Below are positions 1-8,588 of a stretch of 64,000 bases of DNA, piece after piece. The notes under the pieces are model-generated. The model saw only the letters and a program-made list of their open reading frames with translations, did not search any database and was not told where the DNA came from. Position numbers and translations under genes: made by a program. How positions within the stretch are numbered: the stretch's first letter is position 1; each line of letters starts with the position of its first letter. Origin of the DNA: JAVBSX01 sp031549145 (lineage in GTDB: Bacteria > Planctomycetota > Planctomycetia > Pirellulales > Thermoguttaceae); NCBI GenBank assembly GCA_031549145.1, contig JAVBQI010000095.1, forward strand, positions 1-64,000, in the 5' to 3' direction.

Positions 1-23
1 CACATCCTTACCCAGATATCCTA

Positions 24-110
24 TTTTTTCTCACAAAGGCGCGAAGGACACCAAGGACAACTCGGATTTCTCAATTCCTTCGTGATCTTTGTGCCTTGTG
101 AGAGAAAAAA
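24..110. repeat. Inverted repeat with poly-A/T edges
   Basis: The left arm (24-48, starting TTTTTTCTCACAAAGG) is mirrored by the right arm (76-110, ending CTTGTGAGAGAAAAAA). The element lies downstream of ftsY and fills most of the gap to the window edge. It could fold as a long hairpin, and the A/T edges could make it a terminator for the minus-strand ftsY transcript. It resembles the other word-like palindromic families in this window. Confidence 0.6.
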
Positions 111-138
111 AGGAACTGTGGAGTCAAGTATATAGTTC

Positions 139-163
139 CCAAATTTTATTGCCTCGTCTATAA
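139..163. repeat. 25-nt sequence repeated exactly at 45937-45961
   Basis: The 25 bases starting CCAAATTTTATTGCC recur identically at 45937-45961 in another intergenic region, and a looser ATCCGT-like match follows both copies. This copy sits just past the ftsY stop codon. It is probably the edge of a dispersed element; its function is unknown. Confidence 0.6.
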
Positions 164-178
164 GACATCCGTTTACGC

Positions 179-1093
179 TTAAACCGAGAACATCGCGTCG
201 ACGAAGGGGTCGGGTTCGAAGACGGCTAAATCCTCGGCCGATTCGCCGAGGCCGATGTATTTGACGGGGAGGCCCATCTGCTTGCGGATCGCGACGACGA
301 CCCCGCCCTTGGCCGTGCCGTCGAGCTTGGAAAGCACGATCCCACTGCACTGCACCGTTTCGGTAAAATGCTTCGCCTGGGAGATGCCGTTCTGCCCGGT
401 CGTCGCATCCAACACCAGGATCACTTCGTGCGGGGCGGCCGGGACCTGCTTGCTCATCACCCGCCGGATCTTTTCAAGTTCGCTCATCAGGTTTCTCTGC
501 GTCTGAAGTCGCCCGGCCGTATCGACAATGCAGATGTCGGCCCCGCTCTCAACCGCCTTGGCGACGGTCTGGTGGGCGACGCTCGCCGGGTCGCTCCCTT
601 GCGGTCCGGTTACGATCTCGACCCCGAGCCGCTTCGCCCAGACGGTCAGTTGCTCGACCGCCGCCGCCCGAAAGGTGTCCGCCGCCCCGAGCACGACCTT
701 TTTACCTTCGCTTCGAAACTGCGAAGCGAGTTTTGCGATCGTCGTCGTCTTGCCGCAGCCGTTGACCCCGCACACCATCACGACGGTCGGCCCCGCCTCG
801 GCGAAGCGGATCGGATCGGCCGGCTGTTGCATGAGCGATTTGAGTTTGGCCTTGACCGTCGCGAGCACATCGTTCATTTCGACGACCCGGCCGCGGAATT
901 GATTCCGGACCTCTTCGACGGTTTCCTTGGCCGCGACGACCCCCATGTCGGTCTTGACCAGCGTCTCGAAAAGTTCTTCGAGAAAAGCGTCGTCGACCAG
1001 CCGGCCCGCCTGCTTGAAAAGATCGCGGATGTCCGTATTCAACAACCGCGTCGTTTTGATGAGGCCCTGCTTTAGTTTCTCAAACAAGCCCAT
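179..1093 (-). CDS. ftsY: Signal recognition particle receptor FtsY
   Basis: The product is the SRP-docking GTPase that brings ribosome-nascent chain complexes to the membrane translocon. At 304 aa it consists almost only of the NG domain: a helical N domain (about 1-90), then the G domain with P-loop GVNGCGKTT (109-117), the DTFRAAAVEQL box, DTAGR (191-195) and SKLDG (255-259). The acidic N-terminal A domain seen in E. coli FtsY is absent, as in many bacteria. AGGA lies about 7 nt before the ATG, which supports the start. No ffh or other secretion gene is adjacent. Upstream (minus-strand sense) is a repeat element of about 210 bp. Confidence 0.95.
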   Translation of the reverse strand: MGLFEKLKQGLIKTTRLLNTDIRDLFKQAGRLVDDAFLEELFETLVKTDMGVVAAKETVEEVRNQFRGRVVEMNDVLATVKAKLKSLMQQPADPIRFAEAGPTVVMVCGVNGCGKTTTIAKLASQFRSEGKKVVLGAADTFRAAAVEQLTVWAKRLGVEIVTGPQGSDPASVAHQTVAKAVESGADICIVDTAGRLQTQRNLMSELEKIRRVMSKQVPAAPHEVILVLDATTGQNGISQAKHFTETVQCSGIVLSKLDGTAKGGVVVAIRKQMGLPVKYIGLGESAEDLAVFEPDPFVDAMFSV

Positions 1094-1107
1094 GGGATTT
1101 CCTAAAT

Positions 1108-1320
1108 AAATTAAGAATTAATAATTATGAATTAAGAATGATCAATACGGGCCGGGGGCTATGCCCCCGGTTTGCACCTATTGGAGTTGATTATCTTTCC
1201 TCGTAATGAACGAAACCGGGACCACAGGTCCCGGCTCGTGCGTTCGTGATTTTATGACGCGGTCTTCTTCGGCACAATGTTTTATCAAATTCTTAATTCA
1301 TAATTTTTAATTCTTAATTT
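1108..1320. repeat. MITE-like element with 31-bp AT-rich terminal inverted repeats
   Basis: The sequence at 1108-1138 and the reverse complement of 1290-1320 agree at 30 of 31 positions; both begin AAATTAAGAATTAA. Inside lies a second palindromic unit, 1150-1238, built of a GCCGGGGGC..GCCCCCGG hairpin and a GGGACC..GGTCCC hairpin ending CCCGGCTCG. The element fills the ftsY-glnS gap. It encodes no protein, so any movement would need a transposase supplied from elsewhere. Confidence 0.65.
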
Positions 1321-1376
1321 GACAAACACGTCCGCCCCCCTGATTCGAACAACCTCTCGTTTCACTTGCCACTTTT

Positions 1377-3068
1377 CTACTTTTTCTCCTCTTTCGCCCA
1401 GGAGTCGCGGAGCGAAACGGTTCGGTTGAAGACCGGTTTCTCCGGCGTCGAATCGGGGTCGAGGCAGAAATAGCCGAGTCGCTCGAATTGGAAACGGTCC
1501 TCGGGTTGCGCGCCTTTGAGCGAAGGTTCCAATTTGCAACCGGCCAGCACCCGGAGCGAGTCCGGGTTGAGGTACGCCTTGAAATCGGTCGGATCCGAGG
1601 GGTCGTCCGGATTCGGTTTCGTAAACAGCCGGTCGTACTCCCGCACTTCGGCGTCAAGGGCGTGTTCGGCGGAAACCCAATGTATCGTCCCCTGCACTTT
1701 CCGACCGTCGGGCGAAGAACCGCCCCGGGTCGCAGGATCGTAAGTGCAACGGACCTCGATCACGTTGCCGTCGGCGTCCTTCTTAAAATCGGTGCAGGTG
1801 ATGTAGTAAGCGTAACGCAGCCGAACCTCTTTTCCGGGGGCCAGCCGGAAATACTTTTTGGGAGCGTCTTCGCGAAAATCGTCCTGTTCGATGTACAAGG
1901 TTTTCGAGAACGGCACCAACCGGGTCCCGTCGGCTTCGTTTTCCGGGTTGTTGATTGCTTCGAGTTCTTCGGTTTGCCCTTCCGGGTAATTTTCGATCAC
2001 GACCTTGAGGGGATGCAAGACGCCCATCCGTCGAAGAGCCTGTTTGTTCAAATCGTCCCGGATCGCGTTTTCGAGCATCAACAAGTCGATCGTGCTGTTG
2101 AACTTGGCAACGCCGATCGTCCGGCAAAATGCCCGGATCGATTCCGAAGTGTAACCGCGACGCCGCAAACCGGCGATCGTCGGCATGCGCGGGTCGTCCC
2201 AGCCGTTGACGAACCGGCCTTTGACCAGTTCGAGCAGCTTGCGCTTACTCATCACGGTGTAGGTGAGGCCGAGCCGGGCGAATTCGTACTGCCGCGGTCG
2301 GAAGATATCGTCCAATTGGTCGAGAAACCAATCGTAAAGCGGCCGATGATGTTCGAATTCGAGTGTGCAGATCGAATGCGTGATTTTCTCGATTGAATCT
2401 TCCAAACCGTGCGCCCAATCGTACATCGGGTAAACGCACCATTTGTCCCCGGTCCGATGATGCGCGGCCTTGACGATCCGGTACATGACCGGGTCGCGCA
2501 TGTTGAAATTCGGCGAGCCCATATCGATCTTCGCCCGCAACGTCCGGGACCCTTCGGGAAATTCCCCTTGCCGCATCCGTTCGAAGAAGTCGAGGTTTTC
2601 CTCGACCGAGCGGTTGCGGTTCGGGCTCGGCGTTCCGGGGACGGTCGGGGTTCCCCGGGTTTCGCGGACCTGCTCGCCGCTCAGGTCGCAGACGTAGGCT
2701 TTTCCTTTTCGGATCAGTTCGAGAGCCCAATCGTACATTTGCCCGAAATAATCGGAAGCGAAGAAAATCCGGTTTTCGAGCGAATCGCCGGAGAGCCATT
2801 TCACGTCGTTGACGATCGAATCGACGTATTCCGTTTCTTCCGTGGACGGATTCGTGTCGTCGAACCGGAGACAGAACGTCCCGCCGTATTTTTTGGCGAG
2901 GCCGGAGTTGAGGCAGATCGACTTGGCGTGCCCGATGTGCAGGTACCCGTTCGGCTCGGGCGGGAACCGGGTCGCGACTCGGCCGCCGTGCTTGCCGTTG
3001 CGGATGTCTTCTTCGATGATCTGTTCGAGAAAGTTGAGGGAACGTTCTTTTTCCGCGGGTTCAGACAT
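1377..3068 (-). CDS. glnS: Glutaminyl-tRNA synthetase
   Basis: The product is a class I aminoacyl-tRNA synthetase charging tRNA-Gln. Its length of 563 aa is usual for bacterial GlnRS. The HIGH motif appears as PNGYLHIGHAKS near residue 40, and the KMSKS loop as VMSKRKL near residue 270. The C-terminal half is the GlnRS-type anticodon-binding beta-barrel (for example RYAYYITCTDFKKDADGNV). Direct GlnRS charging implies the cell need not rely on the GatCAB route for Gln. The ATG at 3066-3068 has no clear Shine-Dalgarno; the bases before it are a repeat of GAGGATAGAGGA words. Confidence 0.95.
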   Translation of the reverse strand: MSEPAEKERSLNFLEQIIEEDIRNGKHGGRVATRFPPEPNGYLHIGHAKSICLNSGLAKKYGGTFCLRFDDTNPSTEETEYVDSIVNDVKWLSGDSLENRIFFASDYFGQMYDWALELIRKGKAYVCDLSGEQVRETRGTPTVPGTPSPNRNRSVEENLDFFERMRQGEFPEGSRTLRAKIDMGSPNFNMRDPVMYRIVKAAHHRTGDKWCVYPMYDWAHGLEDSIEKITHSICTLEFEHHRPLYDWFLDQLDDIFRPRQYEFARLGLTYTVMSKRKLLELVKGRFVNGWDDPRMPTIAGLRRRGYTSESIRAFCRTIGVAKFNSTIDLLMLENAIRDDLNKQALRRMGVLHPLKVVIENYPEGQTEELEAINNPENEADGTRLVPFSKTLYIEQDDFREDAPKKYFRLAPGKEVRLRYAYYITCTDFKKDADGNVIEVRCTYDPATRGGSSPDGRKVQGTIHWVSAEHALDAEVREYDRLFTKPNPDDPSDPTDFKAYLNPDSLRVLAGCKLEPSLKGAQPEDRFQFERLGYFCLDPDSTPEKPVFNRTVSLRDSWAKEEKK

Positions 3069-3163
3069 GAGAGTAGAGGATAGAGGAAAGAGAATAGAGG
3101 ATAGAAGAAGAGAGAGGATTGCGACAAAAACGCTATCCTCTGTCCTCTATCATCTGTCCTCTC
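3069..3163. repeat. GAGGATAGAGGA-type inverted repeat
   Basis: The left part is built of AGAGGATAGAGG words (3073-3105) and the right part of their complements (CTATCCTCTGTCCTCT and similar, 3139-3162). It separates glnS from the permease gene. The same CCTCTGTCCTCTAT words recur at 27645-27680 before a gene of the phage cassette. Confidence 0.6.
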
Positions 3164-3165
3164 AA

Positions 3166-4224
3166 TTACATTTTTGCGTAAATGAGCAGGGCGAGGCCGA
3201 CGAAAAAGAGGAGGAACATGACGGCGAGCAGCTTGCCGGTCCCTTTCGGGGCGGTCCGGAACTCCCGCCAAATGAAAACGCCCCAAATCGCGGAGACCAA
3301 TGTCGCCCCTTGCCCGAGGCCGTAGGCGACGGCCGGGGAAGCGACGTTCGAGGCGACGATGTTGCACGACATGCCGATCCCCCAAATGCAACCGCCGATG
3401 ATTCCCCAAAGGTGATCTTTCGGCGTGCCCTTGAAATACTCAAGCGGCGAGACCGGGCTGCCGACGAACGGCTTTTTCATAACGATCGTGTTGACGAGGA
3501 AATTGCTCAGCAAAATGCCGAGGGCGAAGATCAGGTTCGCGGTGTAAGCGGTCAGCTTCCCGGCTTGCAAAACGCCGTCTTTCAACGTCGCGGCGGTTAC
3601 GGTCGAGTTGATCGTTCCGTCGACGTTGGAAACAACTCCGGCGAGGGATTTCGCGACGAAATAGTAAAAGGTCGACATCAGCACACCGCAAACGACGGCG
3701 AGAATCAGTCCGCGAACCGCGACCGCGGACTTTTGCCCGGGGAGCTTGCGGTAGGCGATCGCGTTGATGATGATCGCGACCGTAATCATTCCGACGCCGG
3801 AAAAAACGAACATCGGGTTGCCGGAGCCGGCCGGGTTGTTGGCGTAGTTGAGCAAAACGCCGAGCACGAGGGCGAGGCCGATGCCGACGGGAAAGGCGAC
3901 CGACATGCCGGCGATCGCGATTGCGGCGACGAGCAGGATGTTGGCGATGTTGAAAACGACACCGCCAAGAAAGGCCCAACCGAGCGAGGCGGGGGCGGCC
4001 TGCTGCAAATCGGCGAAAAACCCGCGACCTTCCGTTCCGGAATTCCCGGCCGTCAACGCGAAAATCAGCGACAGGAGGCAAACGCCGATCACGTAGTCCC
4101 AGTAAAACAGTTCGAATCGCCAGGTTTTTCCCGCCAATTTCTGGGTATTGGCCCAAGACCCCCAGCAAAGCATCGTGATGAGACAAAACGCAACAGCGAC
4201 CGGATAATTTTCGAGAAGAAACAT
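3166..4224 (-). CDS. DMT-superfamily permease (GRP sugar / ureide permease-like)
   Basis: This is a 352-aa integral membrane protein with about ten hydrophobic helices and no signal peptide. Its start, with CWGSWANTQKLAGKTWRFELFYWDY, and the FPVGIGLALVLGVLLNY segment resemble the glucose/ribose porters (GlcU, RhaT) and plant ureide permeases of the drug/metabolite transporter superfamily. Substrate cannot be read from sequence; sugar:proton or nucleobase-derivative uptake are both possible. The helix pattern repeats in two halves, as expected for this fold. It follows glnS's upstream repeat and has no metabolic partner next to it. Confidence 0.75.
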   Translation of the reverse strand: MFLLENYPVAVAFCLITMLCWGSWANTQKLAGKTWRFELFYWDYVIGVCLLSLIFALTAGNSGTEGRGFFADLQQAAPASLGWAFLGGVVFNIANILLVAAIAIAGMSVAFPVGIGLALVLGVLLNYANNPAGSGNPMFVFSGVGMITVAIIINAIAYRKLPGQKSAVAVRGLILAVVCGVLMSTFYYFVAKSLAGVVSNVDGTINSTVTAATLKDGVLQAGKLTAYTANLIFALGILLSNFLVNTIVMKKPFVGSPVSPLEYFKGTPKDHLWGIIGGCIWGIGMSCNIVASNVASPAVAYGLGQGATLVSAIWGVFIWREFRTAPKGTGKLLAVMFLLFFVGLALLIYAKM

Positions 4225-4348
4225 GATTTTGCGGCGCGAAAAAGGTGGGATGGGTCGGAAGAGATTGAACTTAAGCCCGTATTCTAAAGGAAAAACCGAC
4301 GAATAACAACGGACGGGAGAAGGAAATTATTACGCGGAAGAGCCGAAA

Positions 4349-4438
4349 CGAGCCGGGACCTGTGGTCCCGACCATCTCAATTTGAGTTGTTATCTTTTTT
4401 CGTGGGCGGTACAGTCGGGACCGCAGGTCCCGGCTCGT
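4349..4438. repeat. GGGACC-type double-hairpin repeat
   Basis: There are two hairpins, GAGCCGGGACC..GGTCCCG on the left and CGGGACC..GGTCCCGGCTCG on the right, separated by a spacer containing TTTGAGTTGTTAT. Related units lie at 1150-1238, 22078-22168, 40556-40646 and, interrupted, 47447-47694. This unit and 22078-22168 carry the spacer in opposite orientations. It occupies the gap before the histidine kinase. Confidence 0.7.
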
Positions 4439-4587
4439 TTGTTATTTTTTTGCTGTTCGATTTTTGCCCTTAAAATCAGTAATATCCCTTTTTCCGGATT
4501 TTGCTTCAGTTTGGTCTCGGAAACGGCCGATGAGAGCAGAAAGGTGTGTGTTTTGTCCCCCAAGGGAATTTTTCCGGAAAAAACGAA

Positions 4588-5436
4588 ATGTCCCATTCTC
4601 ATCATCCTCCCGAAACGGCGGAGCAGGCTCGCATTGTCGCCTTGGAGCAAACGGTCGGGCGGCTTCAAGAGCAACTGGCCGAGGCTCAGAAACTGGCCGT
4701 TCTCGGGGAATTGGCCGGGACGACGACGCACGAATTCAATAATATCCTGACGACGGTCATCAATTATGCCCAGCTCGGGATGCGGCATAAGGACGAGGCG
4801 ACCCGGGAAAAATCGTTTGAGAAGATTTTGACGGCGGCCCAACGGGCGGCCAAGATCACGCGGACGATTCTGGGGGCGGCGAAAAATCGGAAAAACGCGT
4901 TCGAACCGGTCCAGTTGACGACATTGGTCGAAGACGCCTTGCTGCTTCTCGAACGGGAAATGAACAAATACCGGATCGCGGTCGAAAAGTCGTTTTCTCC
5001 GGTTCCCGAGATTTTCGCCGAGGGGAACCAGATTCAACAGGTCCTGCTCAATCTTTTGATCAATGCCCGGCAGGCGATGCCGAACGGCGGAAAGCTGTCG
5101 ATCAAAATCGCCCACGACGAAAAAAACGGGATGGTCGATCTCTTGGTCCGTGATTACGGCTGCGGAATTCCGGCGGAAAAGCTGCCGCACATTTTCGATT
5201 CGTATTACACGACCAAATCGGGCCCGGACGAGAGCGGCAAAGGGGGGACCGGTTTGGGACTTTCGATGTGCAAAAAGGTGCTCGAAGCCCACCAAGGCCG
5301 GATTCGGGTCGAAAGCGCTCCCGGAAAAGGGACTGCGTTTACACTGAAATTTCCGATCGCCCGTCCGGAGTCGGGAAATCCGATTCCTCCCTCCTTTCCA
5401 ATACTTGCAACGCCAACCGATTCTGTGTATATTTAG
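4588..5436 (+). CDS. Soluble sensor histidine kinase without sensor domain
   Basis: This 282-aa protein has a short predicted coiled coil (about 10-38), an H-box with the phospho-acceptor in TTTHEFNNIL (His48), and an HATPase domain with N-box NQIQQVLLNLLINARQAM, G1 DYGCGIP and G2 GGTGLGLSMCKKVLEAHQG. No transmembrane helix or PAS/GAF domain is present, so input must come from a partner protein. No response regulator is adjacent, making it an orphan kinase. An upstream in-frame ATG at 4546 would add 14 residues; I prefer 4588 because the family-like sequence begins there, though neither start has a good Shine-Dalgarno. Confidence 0.9.
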   Translation: MSHSHHPPETAEQARIVALEQTVGRLQEQLAEAQKLAVLGELAGTTTHEFNNILTTVINYAQLGMRHKDEATREKSFEKILTAAQRAAKITRTILGAAKNRKNAFEPVQLTTLVEDALLLLEREMNKYRIAVEKSFSPVPEIFAEGNQIQQVLLNLLINARQAMPNGGKLSIKIAHDEKNGMVDLLVRDYGCGIPAEKLPHIFDSYYTTKSGPDESGKGGTGLGLSMCKKVLEAHQGRIRVESAPGKGTAFTLKFPIARPESGNPIPPSFPILATPTDSVYI

Positions 5437-5623
5437 CAACTTAATATAATTTCTTCGTTTTTCAAATTACGCTAAGTGTCCTAAAACCGGTTTTTAATTC
5501 GATTGAGACGTGTATCGCGCCTGTCGGTCGTTTGGCAATGGCGTTTTCGGCGTCGGTATGTTCAAAATTTTTTCGTCGGAATGATTCAATTTTGAATCGC
5601 GTGGGGAGATAGAATTTTCGATT

Positions 5624-5806
5624 ATGTCAAAATTTCTTTGTATCGCCTCACTCGCTTTATCCGGCCTTTTGCTATTGGTCTTTCTGCTGGACCTGTCGAT
5701 CGGCATTCCCTTCAATCGCGTCTCCTTTGTTATGGATATCGGCTTTGCCGTTGCCGCGGCGATCGTCGCGACTCTTAGTTTTTTGACCTTGAGGGAACTG
5801 CGCTAG
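5624..5806 (+). CDS. Small two-helix membrane protein
   Basis: The 60-aa product begins MSKFLCIASLALSGLLLLVFLLDL and has two hydrophobic stretches (about 4-24 and 33-56) separated by SIGIPFNRVSF. Similar short proteins occur in planctomycete genomes to my recollection. No function is known. It stands alone, with AT-rich sequence upstream and no clear Shine-Dalgarno. The even, helix-forming composition and absence of repeat sequence argue that it is a real gene. Confidence 0.6.
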   Translation: MSKFLCIASLALSGLLLLVFLLDLSIGIPFNRVSFVMDIGFAVAAAIVATLSFLTLRELR

Positions 5807-5837
5807 CAAGGTTTCTCGTCCGATATCTCAAGAAACG

Positions 5838-5932
5838 CGAAATCATCAACAGATGAAAAAGATGTCCGCAGATGGTTTTACGAAACCTCTTTCTCCAGAT
5901 CATCCGCGTTCATCTGTCCTATCTGTTGATAA
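5838..5932. repeat. ACAGATG-type inverted repeat
   Basis: ATCAACAGATGAAAAAGATG near the left end is mirrored by CATCTGTCCTATCTGTTGAT near the right end. It lies just before the multiheme cytochrome gene and is another of the word-like palindromes between genes. Confidence 0.5.
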
Positions 5933-6005
5933 TCTTGTAAAATCAATGAAGACCATTTGAAATGGTGTGTTCTCGGTTTTACGGCGATTGTCGCAGGGGC
6001 GTGTC

Positions 6006-8510
6006 ATGATAAAATTCGCGGTCATTTGTACGGTCTCTTTTCAATTCCTTTTCCTCGGGGGCGGCTTCGGTCTTTCCGCCGCCGGGGGGATCGGAGAAAA
6101 GCAAGGCTCCGAATCGTGCGCCGTCTGTCACGAAAACGAGTACCGGCTGTGGGGACCGTCGGACCATGCCCATGCCATGGACCATGCCTCGGAAGCGACG
6201 GTACTGGGCGATTTCGAAGACCGGACGTTTCTCTCGGTCGGTTTTGACGACATCCTTCGTTTGAGCGATGCGGAAGTCGCCTCGCTTTTCGAATCCGACC
6301 CGAGCGTTGCCGCGATTCGTGATTTCGCCCTCGCTTTGGCCGATGCGAAGCCCGGGGTCGGGGAAAAGCTGCTGCACAACGCTTCTCCCGAACAACGCGC
6401 GTCCTTGGACCGCGAAATCGCCCATCGTTCGAAGATCGGCTTTACACGACCGAGCGAAATCTCGACGGCTCAAAAACGGATCACCGACCAAATCCGCCAA
6501 CTTGCCGACGAAGGGAAAATCGATCTCGGCTTAGCCCTTCGATTTCGAATGTTTCGCGAAGACGGCAATTTTTCCGTCGAGACGATCGGCCGGGACGCGA
6601 AGCAACAGGTTTTTCCCGTCAAGTACGTTCTCGGGATTAGGCCGTTGCAGCAGTATCTCGTCGAATTTCCGGACGGTCGGATTCAATGTCTCCCGGTCGC
6701 CTGGGATACGATCGAAAAGCGTTGGTACGACCTTTATCCGAAAGAGCGAATTTTGCCCGACGATCCGCTGCATTGGACCCGACCGCTGCAAAATTGGAAC
6801 AACATGTGCGCAGCCTGTCATACGACCGACTTCCGAAAAAATTTCGACCTCAAAACGAACACCTTCCGCTCTTCCTGGTCCGAAATTCGGGTCGGTTGCC
6901 GCACTTGTCATTCGGAAGAGACCGCAGATCAGGGACTTGGGATCGACGAGCAGGAAAAAGAAAAACGTTGCGAGCTGGTCAATCCGAAGAAAGCGACGGC
7001 TCCGGTCGATTCGTGCAGCGTGTGTCATGCCCGAAGACGGGTGTTGAGCGATCAGACGACCTTGGCTCCGGGCGAGGTGTTTCTCGACCGCTTTATCCCG
7101 GAAACTCCGGAACGACATTACTATTACCCGGACGGGCAGATTCTCGAAGAGGACTTCGAATACGGTTCGTTCCTGCAAGCGCGGATGTATTACCAGGGGG
7201 TCAACTGCAACGATTGTCATGATCCTCATTCCCTCAAATTGAAATACGCGGGCAACCGGCTTTGTGCCCAATGTCATTCGCCTGCGATTTACGATACCGC
7301 CCAACACCATTTTCACAAAAACGGCGGTCTCAACTCGGGCGCGAATTGTATCGATTGTCATATGCCCGAGGCGATGTACATGATCACCGACCGGCGGCGG
7401 GACCATTCGATGCAGAAACCGCGGCCGGAATTGACGGTCGATCTGGGTGTGCCCAACGCCTGCAATTTGTGTCATTGCGATGCGCAAAAAGGGGAAGATG
7501 CCGCTTGGGCGAAAAATTGGACCGACACATGGTACGCCGCGAAACGCCAATCGGCTGTCGGGTACGGCCGGACGAAAGGGTATGGGTCGCATTTCGCCTA
7601 CGCGATCGCCCAGGGTCGCAACGGCGACCCGAAAGGGATCGACCCGCTCATCGCCGTCGCCCGGGAAGAGGACGAACGGGAGATTCGGCCGATCACCCGG
7701 GCGAGTGCGATCGCTCTTTTGGGGCGGTACCAAGCGAAAGAGGCGCAAGACGCCTGCCGTTTTGCTTTGACCGATCCGCAAGGGCTCGTCCGCTTGGCGG
7801 CGGTCGGTGCCGCGGAATCCTGGCCGGCGGAAGAACGGTTGCGGCTGCTCGGGCCGCTGTTGAGCGATCCGCTTCGGGCGGTTCGGACAGAAACGGCCCG
7901 GGTTCTAACGCCGGTTCCGAAACGGGAATTTTCCGAAAAGGATTACACCGCTTGGAAAAGCAGCGCGCGGGAATATCTCGAAAGCCTCAAGGCGGTCGAA
8001 GATACGGCCGCCGCCCATTTGAATTTCGCGGTCTTCCGGTATTTTCAGGCGTTGGAGCGGCTCGGCGAAGAGCCGAAGGTTACGCTCGAATCGTTTCGGG
8101 CCGCGACGGAAACCGTTCTCAAGACGTATCAAACGTCGATCTTTTTGGACCCGTTGTTCATTCCCTCGCGGATCAACCTCGCGATGTTGTACAACGAACG
8201 GGGTGAGCGGGACAAGGCGGAGGCCGAATTCCGCAAGGTGTTGGCGATTGATCCGGAAATGGGCGAAGCCCATTATTCGCTCGGGCTGCTCTTGGCCGAA
8301 GAAAGCCGATTTCGGGAATCGCTCGAATCGTTTCGCAAGGCGGTCGCGTTGAACCCGAACCATGCACGGATGCGCTACAATCTCGGCCTTGTGCTGCTGA
8401 AACTCGGCCGGCCCGACGAAGCCGAAGCGGAGTTGCACGAAGCGCAGCGACTCGACCCCGATTCGCGCGATATTTCGCAGGTGTTGGACAGGATCCGTGC
8501 GAAAAAGTAG
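6006..8510 (+). CDS. Secreted octaheme cytochrome c with HEAT and TPR repeats
   Basis: This is an 834-aa protein with an N-terminal signal peptide (MIKFAVICTVSFQFLFLGGGF). It contains eight CxxCH heme c sites: CAVCH, CAACH, CRTCH, CSVCH, CNDCH, CAQCH, CIDCH and CNLCH, all in the first 500 residues. HEAT-like segments follow, then TPR units near the C-terminus (for example LAMLYNERGERDKAEAEFRKVLAIDPE). It resembles the cytochrome c554/DmsE-type multiheme proteins fused to TPRs known from planctomycetes. The likely role is periplasmic electron transfer; donor and acceptor are unknown. AGGGG 5 nt before the ATG at 6006 supports this start over 5967. No other redox gene is adjacent. Confidence 0.9.
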   Translation: MIKFAVICTVSFQFLFLGGGFGLSAAGGIGEKQGSESCAVCHENEYRLWGPSDHAHAMDHASEATVLGDFEDRTFLSVGFDDILRLSDAEVASLFESDPSVAAIRDFALALADAKPGVGEKLLHNASPEQRASLDREIAHRSKIGFTRPSEISTAQKRITDQIRQLADEGKIDLGLALRFRMFREDGNFSVETIGRDAKQQVFPVKYVLGIRPLQQYLVEFPDGRIQCLPVAWDTIEKRWYDLYPKERILPDDPLHWTRPLQNWNNMCAACHTTDFRKNFDLKTNTFRSSWSEIRVGCRTCHSEETADQGLGIDEQEKEKRCELVNPKKATAPVDSCSVCHARRRVLSDQTTLAPGEVFLDRFIPETPERHYYYPDGQILEEDFEYGSFLQARMYYQGVNCNDCHDPHSLKLKYAGNRLCAQCHSPAIYDTAQHHFHKNGGLNSGANCIDCHMPEAMYMITDRRRDHSMQKPRPELTVDLGVPNACNLCHCDAQKGEDAAWAKNWTDTWYAAKRQSAVGYGRTKGYGSHFAYAIAQGRNGDPKGIDPLIAVAREEDEREIRPITRASAIALLGRYQAKEAQDACRFALTDPQGLVRLAAVGAAESWPAEERLRLLGPLLSDPLRAVRTETARVLTPVPKREFSEKDYTAWKSSAREYLESLKAVEDTAAAHLNFAVFRYFQALERLGEEPKVTLESFRAATETVLKTYQTSIFLDPLFIPSRINLAMLYNERGERDKAEAEFRKVLAIDPEMGEAHYSLGLLLAEESRFRESLESFRKAVALNPNHARMRYNLGLVLLKLGRPDEAEAELHEAQRLDPDSRDISQVLDRIRAKK

Positions 8511-8588
8511 GGGAAAGCCAATCAAACTTTGAGTGTATCGAGGAAAGTTAACGAAAGCATCGTAATTCTTGCCAGCATGCCGTCATAT

